Shown here: one piece after another, positions 40,963 through 49,961 of the stretch
Numbering within the stretch: position 1 is the first letter of the stretch
Layout: the number at the start of each line of letters is the position of its first letter
Assembly: GCA_963733905.1 (NCBI GenBank)
Contig: CAVTEU010000013.1
Span: 62,001 to 126,000, forward strand
DNA: 64,000 bases
Origin: DATADW01 sp963733905
GTDB taxonomy: Bacteria; Actinomycetota; Acidimicrobiia; Spongiisociales; DATADW01
Direction: 5' to 3'
The notes under the pieces: model-generated
Databases searched by the model: none
The model's input: only the letters and a program-made list of their open reading frames with translations
Told to the model about the DNA's origin: nothing
Program-made: the position numbers and the translations under genes

Positions 40963-42641
40963 CTAGTTCCCGACGAACCGGTACACCGAGCTTCCCGAGA
41001 GCAGGTAGACCCTGCCCTGGGAGTCCTGGCCGAACGAATAGATCGGCCCGGAGCTTCCGATCTGGTCGGTCCACTCCCGATGACCCAGCGCCCGTCCCTT
41101 CCAGTAGCGGAAGGACCACACGCTCCCGTTGAGATCGGCGTACAGGTAGACCCCCTCGAGGTGGTCGATCCCGCCACGGACGACGTAGCCGCCGATCACC
41201 GAGACGCCGACACCGTGGTCGTACTCGACCACCGGGAGGACCCGGCCCGAGGTGGCGCAGCCCGAAGGGGGCTCGTAGCAATGCGACCCCTCCATGTCGT
41301 TCCACCCGAAGTTGAGCCCGGCGGCTCCCGAGGGAACGACATCGACCTCTTCCCACTCGCCCTGTCCGACGTCACCGACGTAGAGCAGCCGCTCCTCGAA
41401 GTCGAAAGACCAGCGCCAGGGGTTGCGCAGACCGTATGACCAGACCTCCTCGGCACCACCCTGACCATCGGCGAACGGGTTGTCGGCCGGGATGGCGTAA
41501 CGGGGGCCACTGTCCACATCGATGCGGAGCATCGAACCGAGCAGGGTGTTCGTGTTCTGCCCGTGCTCGTGGGGGTCTCCCCCGGACCCGCCGTCCCCCA
41601 GACCCCAGTAGAGATAGCCGTCCGGACCAAAGGCAAGCCCGCCCCCGTTGTGGTTGGAGTACGGCTGATCGACCTCGAGGAGCAATCGCCCGCTGTCGCC
41701 GTCGGCCACGTCAGGATCGGATGAGACCTGGAACTCGTAGAGCACCGAGTCGCCCGATTCGTTGGTGTAGTCGACGTAGAAGAGCCCGTTCTCGCTGTAG
41801 TCGGGGTGGAAGGCGAGCCCGAGAAGTCCCTGCTCACCGCCGCTCAGAACCGGCCCGGTCAGATCGAGGAAGGGATCGGGCAGCACCTGGTTGCCGTCGA
41901 TGATCCTGATGAGACCGCCCTGCTCCATGACGAACAACCGGTCGTCACCCGGAGGCGACGTCAGCAGCAGCGGGCTGGCAAAGGTGCCGGGGAGCTTGTC
42001 CAACGACAACCGGAACTCGGGAGGATTGATCTCCGGCCAGTCCCTGGCCCGAGCCACGAACGATGCCATCTGGTCGCGCCGCACCGGGTCTTTGGGGCAG
42101 TACAGATTTCCGCTCTGGTCGCACCCCTCGGTGACACCCGCCCGGGCCAGGGCGTTGATGTTGCCTTCGTGGACCCCGGACACGTCGTCGAACACGTCGC
42201 CGGGCACAGGGGCGAGGTCCAGAGCCCTGGCGAGGAAGCTCGCCATCTGTTCGCGGGTCACGGGGAGCCGGGGGCCGTAGGTGCCGTCGTCGAAACCCCT
42301 CGGCTATCCCCGCCGCCGCCAGACGGTTGATGTTGTCCTCGTGGACGCTGCCGTCGTCGTCGGGGAAGAAGTCGCTCGCCCGCTTCGGGCAGTTCAAAGG
42401 CGCGAGCCAGGAAGGAGGCCATCTGATCTCGGGTGACCGACTCGGCGACGCAGTAGATGGTCCCGTCCGGGTCACAACCCAGCGTCACCCCGCGGGAGGC
42501 GATCGCCTCGATCGCACCCTCGTGGACATTGCCGTCGTCGTCGTAGAAGGTCCCCCCGGGCGGGACCTCCTGAGCGGTGGCGGGTGCAGCCATCACCGCC
42601 AACAACGACATCACTGACAGGCTGAGCACGAGACGTCGCAT
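40963..42641 (-). CDS. SLH-domain exoprotein with sugar/sorbosone dehydrogenase-like beta-propeller
   Basis: Signal peptide RRLVLSLSVMSLLAVMAAPATA at the N-terminus is followed by three SLH repeats (FYDDDGNVHEGAIEAIASRGVTLGC..., a frameshifted middle repeat near 42375-42295, then FDDVSGVHEGNINALARAGVTEGC...). The rest, about 390 residues, is a six-bladed propeller of the glucose/sorbosone dehydrogenase family: LFVMEQGGLIRIIDG, GGEQGLLGLAFHPDYSENGLFYVDYT, SNHNGGGLAFGPDGYLYWGLGDGG, YGLRNPWRWSFD and GLNFGWNDMEG. Such proteins may oxidise aldoses with PQQ; whether PQQ is available here is unknown. Unlike the other three SLH proteins the anchor is N-terminal. It lies in the glycosyltransferase operon. 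Confidence 0.88.
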
Positions 42642-42717
42642 GCGACTCCTACCTTTTCTCGTCACCTACGGCCCTCGCCGGCATCTTGGTTCTGCCCGGC
42701 AGGTTGTGCCAAGTGCC

Positions 42718-44179
42718 TCAGCGAGACGGACCGGCCAGTGCCCCGGCGGAGACCAGTGCGTAATCACCTCGGACCGCAAGTACCTCACCCGATGAGGGAT
42801 CGATGTCCCAATCACCGGGCCGGATCAGCACCGGCGTCGCCGGGTCGAGCCAAGCGGCATTGCCCGGAGTGGTCACGAACACCGGGGCCGACCACCACCA
42901 GGAGGCCCAGCGCGGCAGCGACATCTCGGCGCCCACCGCCACCATCTCTAGCCCGGGCGGAGGCGGCATCTCCTGCAGAAGTGCTCCCGCCTGCGACGGG
43001 GCGGTGAAGTAGCGGTCCGGGTAGCTCCCGGCGACCACGCCGGTCAGCGCCGCGGTCAAGGCGACGGCCCCGACCGCTGCCAGCGCCGGCGCCCACCCCC
43101 GGCCGAGCCGGCGGCCAATCACGTCGGCGAGTGCTGCGGTACCGATGGCTGCCGGGAGCAGCAGGGTCAAGTTCCAGAAGTCGTGGATGAACGAGGCATC
43201 GGTCGGCACCAGCGTCCAGAGGACGCCGAGGGCGGCGGTGATGGCGACGGGTGCCCTGGTTCGGCGGTCGCGTCACTCCGGCCACCAGCGCCGGGATGAG
43301 GAGCAACAGCCACCACCAGGTGAACAACTCGGTGGCGAACCACCACTGGCGCTCTACGAAGCCAGCCGGATCGATCGCGGCGACACGCTCGCTCGCCCGG
43401 GTGATCAAATCGGCGCCGGCCCCTGATCCGAACAGCCACATACCGAGCAAGACCGCCCCGGCCAACCATCCCGCCAGCACCCAGCGGCTGACAGCGTCGA
43501 AGCCTCGCCGCCGCCAGAGCCAGACCCAGAACAAAGCCCCACCGAGAGCGCCCGGCCAAGACAGCAGAACCGTCAGGCAGAGCGAGGACGGTGGCGGTCA
43601 CCACCGCGCCGCGGCCGGGTCGTGCGCGGCGGCGGAGATGGGCTACGAGCGCGGCGAACCCCGCCAGCACCGAGAAACCCGCACCCAGCCGGCCGTAGAC
43701 CCAGAACATCGGGGTCGCCGCCATGGCGCCGACCGCCAGCAGCGTCGGCACCCAGCCAAGCTCCAGGACGCGAAGCAGCATCGCCACAGCAACCAGGGTG
43801 GCGAGCCCGGCCACATAGCCGGGTACCCGGAGATGCCACGGCTGGTCGCCACCGAGGATCCCGGCCGTGATCACATGGAGGAGGTTGATCAGCGGCGGAT
43901 GGTGGGCGTAGACCCCGTTCAAGTCGTAGGGCGCGAGCAGCGTGCCCCACCCGGAGCCGCCAACCCCAGCCGCCAGACATTCGCCGCCTGCATCCCGAGC
44001 CGCGCCAGGATCCGGCCCTCGTGCGAGTCGCCCAGTGGCAGGCCGATCTGGGGCAGCCATGTCACGAGGAGCGCCCCGATCATCGCCGCCAGACCCCACG
44101 GTCCCCATCGGAAGCGGCGCTTCCCACGAGGAGCCGATGCAGCCGGTATGGGTGTCTGCTGAAGGGTCGACGTCACCAT
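42718..44179 (-). CDS. GT39/ArnT-like membrane glycosyltransferase A (frameshifted)
   Basis: Polytopic enzyme expected to transfer a sugar from a polyprenyl-phosphate donor on the outer face of the membrane. The first helix (WGPWGLAAMIGALLVTWLP) is followed by the acidic loop LPLGDSHEGRILARL, then HHPPLINLLHV, many helices, and a C-terminal extracytoplasmic domain (PRWASWWWSAPVFVTTPGNAAWLDP...). Frames join near 43950, 43570 and 43260; expected about 485 residues. It is a tandem paralogue of the next gene, sharing the GD(S/T)xEGR and HHPPL motifs and a similar C-terminal domain, which suggests duplication and divergence of donor or acceptor specificity. Confidence 0.82.
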
Positions 44180-44199
44180 GCTGAGGGTACGTCCACGGT

Positions 44200-45660
44200 T
44201 CAGTCGGCGATGGCGTCCCGCAGGTCTCTGATGGTGAAGAGGGCGTAGTCGCCCTCCTGGTCGATGGCGACCTCGGCCACGTCGTCCGGGAGCCAGTCGG
44301 GGAGTCGATCGAGCCGCGCCACAACGAGCGCCTCGGCACCTGCGTCGGAGAGCAGTTCCGGCGTCAGCTCACGCACCCGGCGGTCCCAGTACCAGGACGC
44401 CCACCGTGGCCCATCGATCCCGATGGAGAACTGGCGGCGGCTTGGTGACGGTTCGTGGGCACTGGCCAATGCACCCGCCACAGATCCGCGGACGAAATCG
44501 CGGTCCTGGTATGGGCCCGTGACTGTGACGATGAACGTCAGCAGGACCGCAACGGCGGCGGCCGCCCCGGCGATCCCCTTCCAAAGTGCCGGCAACCGGC
44601 GGGCAACGGCTGCGATGAGAGCCGCCAGACCGATGGTGACCGGGAGCATCCAGTTGAAGTTCCAGTAGGTGTGGGCCTCGGCACCCTGCTGGGGAGCGAA
44701 AGTCCAGAAAGCGGCAACTCCGAGCGTGATCCCGGTCACTACCCGGGTCCGGCGATCCCAGATGCCGGCGACCAGCGCGGGGACGACCAGGATCAGGAGC
44801 CACAGCGGCAGTAGCGATCGGGCGTGCTCCAGTTGCTCGCCGAGGAACTCGCCAAAGGTGAAGGCGGAGGTATCAGACCTCTCCCTGGCGGCGTTGACCA
44901 ATTCGCCAAATCGGGTCGCCTGGAGCATCCAGGCGACGGTCAGCCCAGCACCGAGGAGGCCACCCGCCGCCACCGGGACGGTGACCCGATCGAGACGCCG
45001 CGCGGTGACCAGCCAAATCCACAGCAGACCGGCGCAGAGTCCCGCCACCCAGGAGAGCATCACGGTGAAGACGGCCAGCACGGCGGTCCCCCAGACCGCC
45101 CAGCGAGGAGGATCGGGCAATCGCCGGAGCATCGCCACGGCGGCGGCGAACCCGGCAACCAGCGCGAACCCACCGCCGACCCGGCCATAGATCCAGAAGA
45201 AGGGTGTTGCCGCCAAGGCGCCGGTGGCGAGCAGGGTCGGGCCCCACTCCACTCGGAGGGCGCGCAACAACGCCGGGATCAGCACCAAGGTCGCGACCCC
45301 CGAGAGGTACCCGAAGAGCCGGAGTTGCCATTCGGCCTGTCCGAGCGTCCCCGCCACCACCACGTGGGCCAGGTTGGTGAGCGGCGGGTGGTGGGCGTAG
45401 TTGGTGACCAGGTGGTATGGGGAGAAGTCGGTCGCCCACGATGACCCCGCCGGGCCCTTCTCCCAGAAGTTCTGGGCGTGGATGGCCAAACGGGCGAGTA
45501 TCCGGCCTTCGTTGGTGTCGCCCAGCGGGAGATCCATCACCGGGAGCCAGGTGAGGAGCGTTGCCAGGGCGATCAGCGCCACCACCACCCAACCCCACCA
45601 GGAGGGAAGCGTGCGGCGACTGGATTCGACGGCGGGCGAGCGGGTGGCGGTGGTGGCCAA
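44200..45660 (-). CDS. GT39/ArnT-like membrane glycosyltransferase B
   Basis: Intact paralogue of the preceding gene. Key motifs are LPLGDTNEGRILARLAIHAQNFWEKG (acidic catalytic-type loop after the first helix), YAHHPPLTNLAHVVVAG, then 10 or so hydrophobic helices and a C-terminal domain with GPRWASWYWDRRVRELTPELL. The start is uncertain: the open frame reaches 45861, but the divergent csaB gene starts at 45731. TTG at 45660 or another rare start in this stretch is therefore preferred, giving about 485 residues. It heads a minus-strand operon running down to the asparagine-synthetase-like gene. Confidence 0.83.
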   Translation of the reverse strand: MATTATRSPAVESSRRTLPSWWGWVVVALIALATLLTWLPVMDLPLGDTNEGRILARLAIHAQNFWEKGPAGSSWATDFSPYHLVTNYAHHPPLTNLAHVVVAGTLGQAEWQLRLFGYLSGVATLVLIPALLRALRVEWGPTLLATGALAATPFFWIYGRVGGGFALVAGFAAAVAMLRRLPDPPRWAVWGTAVLAVFTVMLSWVAGLCAGLLWIWLVTARRLDRVTVPVAAGGLLGAGLTVAWMLQATRFGELVNAARERSDTSAFTFGEFLGEQLEHARSLLPLWLLILVVPALVAGIWDRRTRVVTGITLGVAAFWTFAPQQGAEAHTYWNFNWMLPVTIGLAALIAAVARRLPALWKGIAGAAAAVAVLLTFIVTVTGPYQDRDFVRGSVAGALASAHEPSPSRRQFSIGIDGPRWASWYWDRRVRELTPELLSDAGAEALVVARLDRLPDWLPDDVAEVAIDQEGDYALFTIRDLRDAIAD

Positions 45661-45730
45661 GGCGCGGACGAGGGTAACCGAGGGGTGGTCTGTGCCCTGG
45701 TTCCGAACCGGCGGCCGATACCCTCCCCCG

Positions 45731-46796
45731 ATGCGCGTCGCCGTCGCCGGGTGGATCGGCTCGTCCAACCTCGGCGACGAGTTGATATTCGCCGCCATCG
45801 CTCGCAAGCTCGCCGCCCGGGGTGTGGAGACGGTGGCGGTCTCGATCGATCCGGCAGCCACCAGCAGGGATCACGCTGTGGCTGCGGTCAGAGCACCTTC
45901 GTTGTCGTTGACGCCGCCCGACCGTCTCGTCTTTGGTGGCGGCGAGGTGTTGCAGGACGAGACCAGCGTGTGGAACCTCCCCTATCACCTGTCCCGGATC
46001 TGGTCCGGGCGGTTGCGTGGCGTTCCTTTCGGGGTTCTCGGTGTGGGGGCCGCTGCCCTCCGCTCGCCATCGGGACGGGCCATGGTGCGGCGTTCGCTCT
46101 CCACGGCGCGTGTGGTGACGGTGAGGGACCGCCCGTCGCTCAATGCGCTCCGCCGCCTCGGGCTTTCACCTCTATTGGCCGCCGATCCGGTGCTCTCATT
46201 GCCGGTTGAGGTCGCAGACGCCGACCGTCTGGTGGTGTGTCTCCGGCCGCCGGTCGGTCAACCAGGACGGTTCGGTCGTCTGCTCCCGGCGGGGTCAGGG
46301 CCGGCCGAACCGGGACCCGTCTGGGTCGACGCCATGGCGGCAGCCCTCGACCAGACAGCGACTGCTCTCGGGCTGACGACCCGGTTCGTCGCCATGCAGC
46401 GGGGACGCGACGACCTGGTCCACCAGCAGGTCGCCGAGACGATGAGGACTCCGAGCGAGCAGGCGGTCCCCAATCTGGCCGATGTGCTCACCGAGGTCTC
46501 CCGGGGTCAGGTGGTGGTGGCGATGAGATACCACGGCGGCGTAGCGGCGCTGGCGGCGGGCCGGCCGTCGGTGCTGATCGGCTACTCGCCCAAGGTGGCG
46601 GCACTCGCCGCCGATGCCGCGCCTGCTGCGCTGCTCGTCGGGCAACCACCCCAGCGCCTTCGGGGACCTCCCTCGTTTGGCCCGGGTTGCCCTCGATCAC
46701 ACCCAAGAGGTCGGCCGCGTAGCCGAGCGTCTACGGGAGCGGGAAACCGTCAACGACCAGGCAATCGACCGGTTGCTCGAACAGACGGCTGGGTGA
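45731..46796 (+). CDS. csaB: Polysaccharide pyruvyltransferase CsaB
   Basis: Adds a ketal-linked pyruvate to a wall polysaccharide sugar, the modification that SLH domains recognise in Bacillus and Paenibacillus. The 354-residue product begins MRVAVAGWIGSSNLGDELIF, the family's N-terminal signature. Then come DRLVFGGGEVLQDETSVWNLPYHLS, VVTVRDRPSLNALRRLG, VVVAMRYHGGVAALAAGRPSVLIGYSPKVAALA (catalytic His of the MRxHG motif) and a short C-terminal helix. One extra base near 46640 shifts the frame; the corrected end is at 46796. It is divergent from the GT39-like operon and within 16 kb of four genes encoding SLH exoproteins, which strongly supports the assignment. PEP is the expected pyruvate donor. 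Confidence 0.9.
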
Positions 46797-46912
46797 GGAC
46801 GCTCAGACGCAGACGTAGAAGGTGCGGCTGCGGTCCAGGACTCGTTACCGGTGCGGAACGTCGACGTCCCGTCGGTGCGGCGCTTCGCTCGCGACGGACG
46901 GCCTCGCCTCCG

Positions 46913-46934
46913 CCGTCTCGCCGTCTGCCGTCTC
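46913..46934. repeat. Heptamer array, CCGTCTG family (csaB-rmlD gap)
   Basis: Three imperfect units (CCGTCTC plus one extra base, CCGTCTG, CCGTCTC) in the 147-bp gap between the convergent csaB and rmlD genes. The rest of the gap is GC-rich with no obvious terminator. Confidence 0.55.
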
Positions 46935-46943
46935 TACCTGGAT

Positions 46944-47783
46944 TCACGCCAGCCCAGCCCCCACAAGTCCCTCGACAACGGCGGGGAGCGAGTCCCGCCA
47001 CGGAGGAAGCGGGTCGATCCCAAGGGACTCGCGTCTCTCCGACCCGAGTACCGAGTAGGCAGGACGACGGGCCGGGGTCGGATACTCCTCGGTCCCGATC
47101 GGGGCGATCCGCCCCGGGTCGAGGCCGGCGAGACCCACCGCTTCCCGGGCGAACTCGAACCAAGTGGTCTCGCCCCGGTTGGTGAGGTGAAGCAATCCGG
47201 TCGCTCCCACGTCGATGCGGTCAGCGTGGCAGCCGCCAGGTCATCGGCGATGGTGGGGCACCCCTTCTGGTCGTCCACCACCCGGAGCACCTTGTTCCCT
47301 GGCGTTGCGGATCATCGTGGCGACGAAATTGGGGTGAGTGGCCGACACCACCCAAGAGGTCCTGATGACCAGAACGCCCGGGTGAGTGAGCGCCGCCTCC
47401 TCCCCTGCCAGCTTCGACCGCCCGTATGCGTTGACCGGAGCGGTGGGGTCGCTCTCCACATATGGCCTGGTGCCGGTCCCGGGAAACACGTAATCGGTGG
47501 AGTAGGTGACCAGCCGCGCCCCGTTGTCGTCCGCCCAGCGCGCCAGTTCCCCCACGGCGTCACCGTTGACCATCCGGGCCAGGTCGGTTTCCTCCTCGGC
47601 GCGATCGACCGCCGTGTAGGCAGCGCAGTTGATCACGATGTCCGGCCCGATCTCGTCGAGCTTCTCGCGCACCGGCTCGGGGTGCGACAGATCCAGATCC
47701 GCTCTGGTGAGAAACACCGCATCGGGGATCGACCTGCGGAATGCGGTGCCGAGTTGACCCCCGGCACCGGTGACGACGATCAC
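46944..47783 (-). CDS. rmlD: dTDP-4-dehydrorhamnose reductase (frameshifted)
   Basis: Last step of dTDP-L-rhamnose synthesis. GTG at 47783 overlaps the rmlA stop (GTGA). VIVVTGAGGQLGTAFRR is the NADPH-binding motif, followed by VINCAAYTAVDRAEEE, VTYSTDYVFPGTG, PVNAYGRSKLAGEEA (catalytic Tyr-Lys) and VIRTSWVVS. In later frames, VVDDQKGCPTIADDLA and LHLTNRGETTWFEFAREAVGLAG complete the family. Registers change near 47297 and 47195. Corrected length about 280 residues, normal for RmlD. The four rml genes lie together on the minus strand in the order C, B, A, D, so rhamnose supply is organised as one transcription unit. Confidence 0.93.
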
Positions 47784-48841
47784 TCGCCGAAGATCTCGGA
47801 CTTCTCGCCCAGCGTCATCTCGACGAAACCCGACGGTGCGGTCCCATGGAGGCGGCTGTCGCGACCCAGCAGCGAGTTCCTGATCCGCCAGCCGTGGACC
47901 TCGGCACCCTCCATGATGATCGAGTCCTCCACCGCGGCGTCCGAGAGCCGGCACAGATCGCCGATCGAGGTGTTGGGCCCAACCGTGACCCTGGTGAGAT
48001 TGACACCGGCGCCGATGACCGCCGGGCCGGTGACCACACAATCGATCAGCCTCGATCGCTCGGCGACCTGGACCGCACCCCGCATCGTGGACCCGACCAA
48101 CTCACCACGGATGTCGTCGGTCAGGTTGGTGAGCAGCAACTCGTTGGCGTGGAGCAGGTCCTCTTTCCGGCCGGTGTCCTTCCACCAGCCGCGGACCACG
48201 CTGTGGCGAACGTCACGACCGTTCTCCACCAACCATTGGATGGCGTCCGTGATCTCGAGTTCGCCCCGGGCCGACGGGACGATCGCCTCGACGGCGTCTG
48301 CGATCCCCGAATCGAACAGATAGACCCCGACCAGCGCCAGATCGGACGGTGGTTCCTTCGGTTTCTCCACCAACCGCACCACCCGGCCGTGCTCATCCAC
48401 CTCGGCGACCCCGAACGCGCCTGGGTTGGGTACCGGTGTGAGCAGGATCTGGCAATTGGGCCGGTCCCGCTCGAAGTCGGCCACGATCTTGGCCACTCCC
48501 GGCTTGAGCAGGTTGTCGCCGAGGTACATGAGGACGTCGTCGCCGTCGACCCAGGGCAATGCCGTCTTCAAGGCATGCGCCAAACCGGCGGGTCGGTCCT
48601 GGACGATGTACTCCACCTCGGTCAGACCGAACTGGGTGCCATCGCCCACCGCCCGCCGTATCTCATCACCCGTCTCCGGGGAGATGACGATGCCGACTTC
48701 CTTGACACCGGCAGAGGCGATGTCCTCCAACCCGTAGAAGAGGATCGGCTTGTTGCCCACCGGCACGAGTTGCTTCGCCATCGAGAACGTGATCGGCCGC
48801 AGCCGGGTCCCCGCCCCCCCGGAGAGCATGACGCCTTTCAT
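47780..48841 (-). CDS. rmlA: Glucose-1-phosphate thymidylyltransferase, long form with beta-helix
   Basis: Makes dTDP-glucose. The 353-residue frame is intact. MKGVMLSGGAGTRLRPITFSMAKQLVPVGNKPI is the nucleotidyltransferase signature; MYLGDNLL provides metal binding, and AFGVAEVDEHGRVVRLVEKPKEPPSDLALVGVYLF and GWWKDTGRKEDLLHAN are conserved. The extra C-terminal hexapeptide-repeat domain (about residues 240-353) makes it the long form found with antibiotic-sugar and actinobacterial pathways rather than the 290-residue enterobacterial form. The start codon directly abuts a perfect GC hairpin, so there is no free Shine-Dalgarno. Confidence 0.95.
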   Translation of the reverse strand: MKGVMLSGGAGTRLRPITFSMAKQLVPVGNKPILFYGLEDIASAGVKEVGIVISPETGDEIRRAVGDGTQFGLTEVEYIVQDRPAGLAHALKTALPWVDGDDVLMYLGDNLLKPGVAKIVADFERDRPNCQILLTPVPNPGAFGVAEVDEHGRVVRLVEKPKEPPSDLALVGVYLFDSGIADAVEAIVPSARGELEITDAIQWLVENGRDVRHSVVRGWWKDTGRKEDLLHANELLLTNLTDDIRGELVGSTMRGAVQVAERSRLIDCVVTGPAVIGAGVNLTRVTVGPNTSIGDLCRLSDAAVEDSIIMEGAEVHGWRIRNSLLGRDSRLHGTAPSGFVEMTLGEKSEIFGE

Positions 48842-48862
48842 GGCGCCGCCTTCGGCGGCGCC
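48842..48862 (-). promoter_or_regulatory. Perfect 9-bp hairpin abutting the rmlA start codon
   Basis: On the transcript strand, GGCGCCGCC, loop GAA, GGCGGCGCC, and then ATG with no spacer. The only Shine-Dalgarno-like bases (GAAGG) are in the loop and stem. It could end the rmlB message, or limit rmlA translation until unfolded. The far side is joined without a gap to a heptamer array, exactly as at the accD 3' end. Confidence 0.6.
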
Positions 48863-48897
48863 GGACGGCAGACGGCAGACGGCAGCCGGCAGACGCC
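48863..48897. repeat. Heptamer array, AGACGGC family (rmlB-rmlA gap)
   Basis: Five units in phase (GGACGGC, AGACGGC, AGACGGC, AGCCGGC, AGACGCC). Abuts the rmlA hairpin. Confidence 0.8.
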
Positions 48898-48962
48898 GGC
48901 AAGCGATGTCGTCGCTCTTCTGCGCCGCGGATGAAGACCCGAGGGGCGTCGGACGTGAAGAC

Positions 48963-49949
48963 TCACCACCTATCGTCTACCATGAATCCACTTCGCAGCG
49001 GTTCCCACCAGTCGCGGCGGGTGCGGTACCACTCGACCGTCTCGGCCAGGCGTTCCTCGAGCGAGTGCTCGGGCGCCCAACCGAGATCCCTCGTCTTGGT
49101 GGAGTCGAGTGCGTAGCGGCGGTCATGACCTGGCCGATCCTCGACGTACTCGATCATCGACTCGTCTTGCCCCATGATCGTCAGGATCCGTCGGGTCAGT
49201 TCGAGGTTGCTGACCTGGGCCCCGGCCCCGATGTTGTAAGTCTCCCCCGGTGTTCCCCGTTCCACGATCAGATGGATGGCGGCGCAGTGATCCTCGACGT
49301 GCAGCCAGTCCCTCTCGTTGCCACCGTCGCCGTAGAGAGGCACCTTGCGCCCGTCGAGGAGGTTGGTGACGAAGAGCGGGATCACCTTCTCGGGGAACTG
49401 GTAGGGGCCGTAGTTGTTGGTGCAACGGGTGATGATCGCCTGGTACCCGTAGGTGGTGGCGTAGGACTGCACCAACAGGTCGGCGCCTGCCTTCGAGGAC
49501 GAGTAGGGAGACGACGGGTCGAGCTTGTCCTCCTCGGTGGCGAAACCCTCCGCGATCGACCCGTAGACCTCGTCGGTCGACACCTGGACGAATGTTGGGA
49601 TCGTGTTCCGGCGGGCGGCATCCAACAGGACACCGGTTCCCACCACGTTGGTCTCGAGGAAGACAGATGGTCCCTCGATGGACCGATCGACGTGGGTCTC
49701 GGCGGCAAAGTTGACCACCACGTCGTGACCGGGCACCACAGCGTCGACCAACTCGACATCTCGGATGTCGCCTTGGATGAAGTTGTGCCTCGGGGACGCG
49801 TCGAGCTCATCCACCGTCGTCTTGACGCCGGCATAGGTGAGCAGATCGAGGTTCGTCACCTCGGCGTCGGGGTCGGCGACGAGGAGATGTCGGATGAAAT
49901 TGGAGCCGATGAACCCGGCTCCTCCGGTTACCAGGAAACGGCGCGCCAT
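48963..49949 (-). CDS. rmlB: dTDP-glucose 4,6-dehydratase
   Basis: Second step of dTDP-rhamnose synthesis. The 328-residue frame is intact. RFLVTGGAGFIGSNFIRHLL binds NAD. NFAAETHVDRSI, VSTDEVYGSI (catalytic Asp-Glu in TDEVYG) and SPYSSSKAGADLLVQSYATTYG (Tyr-Lys) are hallmarks of the dehydratase rather than of an epimerase, and so are TRCTNNYGPYQFPEKVIPLF and YGDGGNERDWLHVEDHC. It is 12 bases downstream of rmlC. The C-terminal WYRTRRDWWEPL is also typical. Confidence 0.97.
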   Translation of the reverse strand: MARRFLVTGGAGFIGSNFIRHLLVADPDAEVTNLDLLTYAGVKTTVDELDASPRHNFIQGDIRDVELVDAVVPGHDVVVNFAAETHVDRSIEGPSVFLETNVVGTGVLLDAARRNTIPTFVQVSTDEVYGSIAEGFATEEDKLDPSSPYSSSKAGADLLVQSYATTYGYQAIITRCTNNYGPYQFPEKVIPLFVTNLLDGRKVPLYGDGGNERDWLHVEDHCAAIHLIVERGTPGETYNIGAGAQVSNLELTRRILTIMGQDESMIEYVEDRPGHDRRYALDSTKTRDLGWAPEHSLEERLAETVEWYRTRRDWWEPLRSGFMVDDRW

Positions 49950-49961
49950 GGGTTCCTTCGA

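Noticed and set aside
40874..41356. N-terminal extension of the GT2 protein at 39794-40873
   Set aside because: It would overlap the propeller domain of the sugar-dehydrogenase gene, which carries real motifs in another frame on the same strand.
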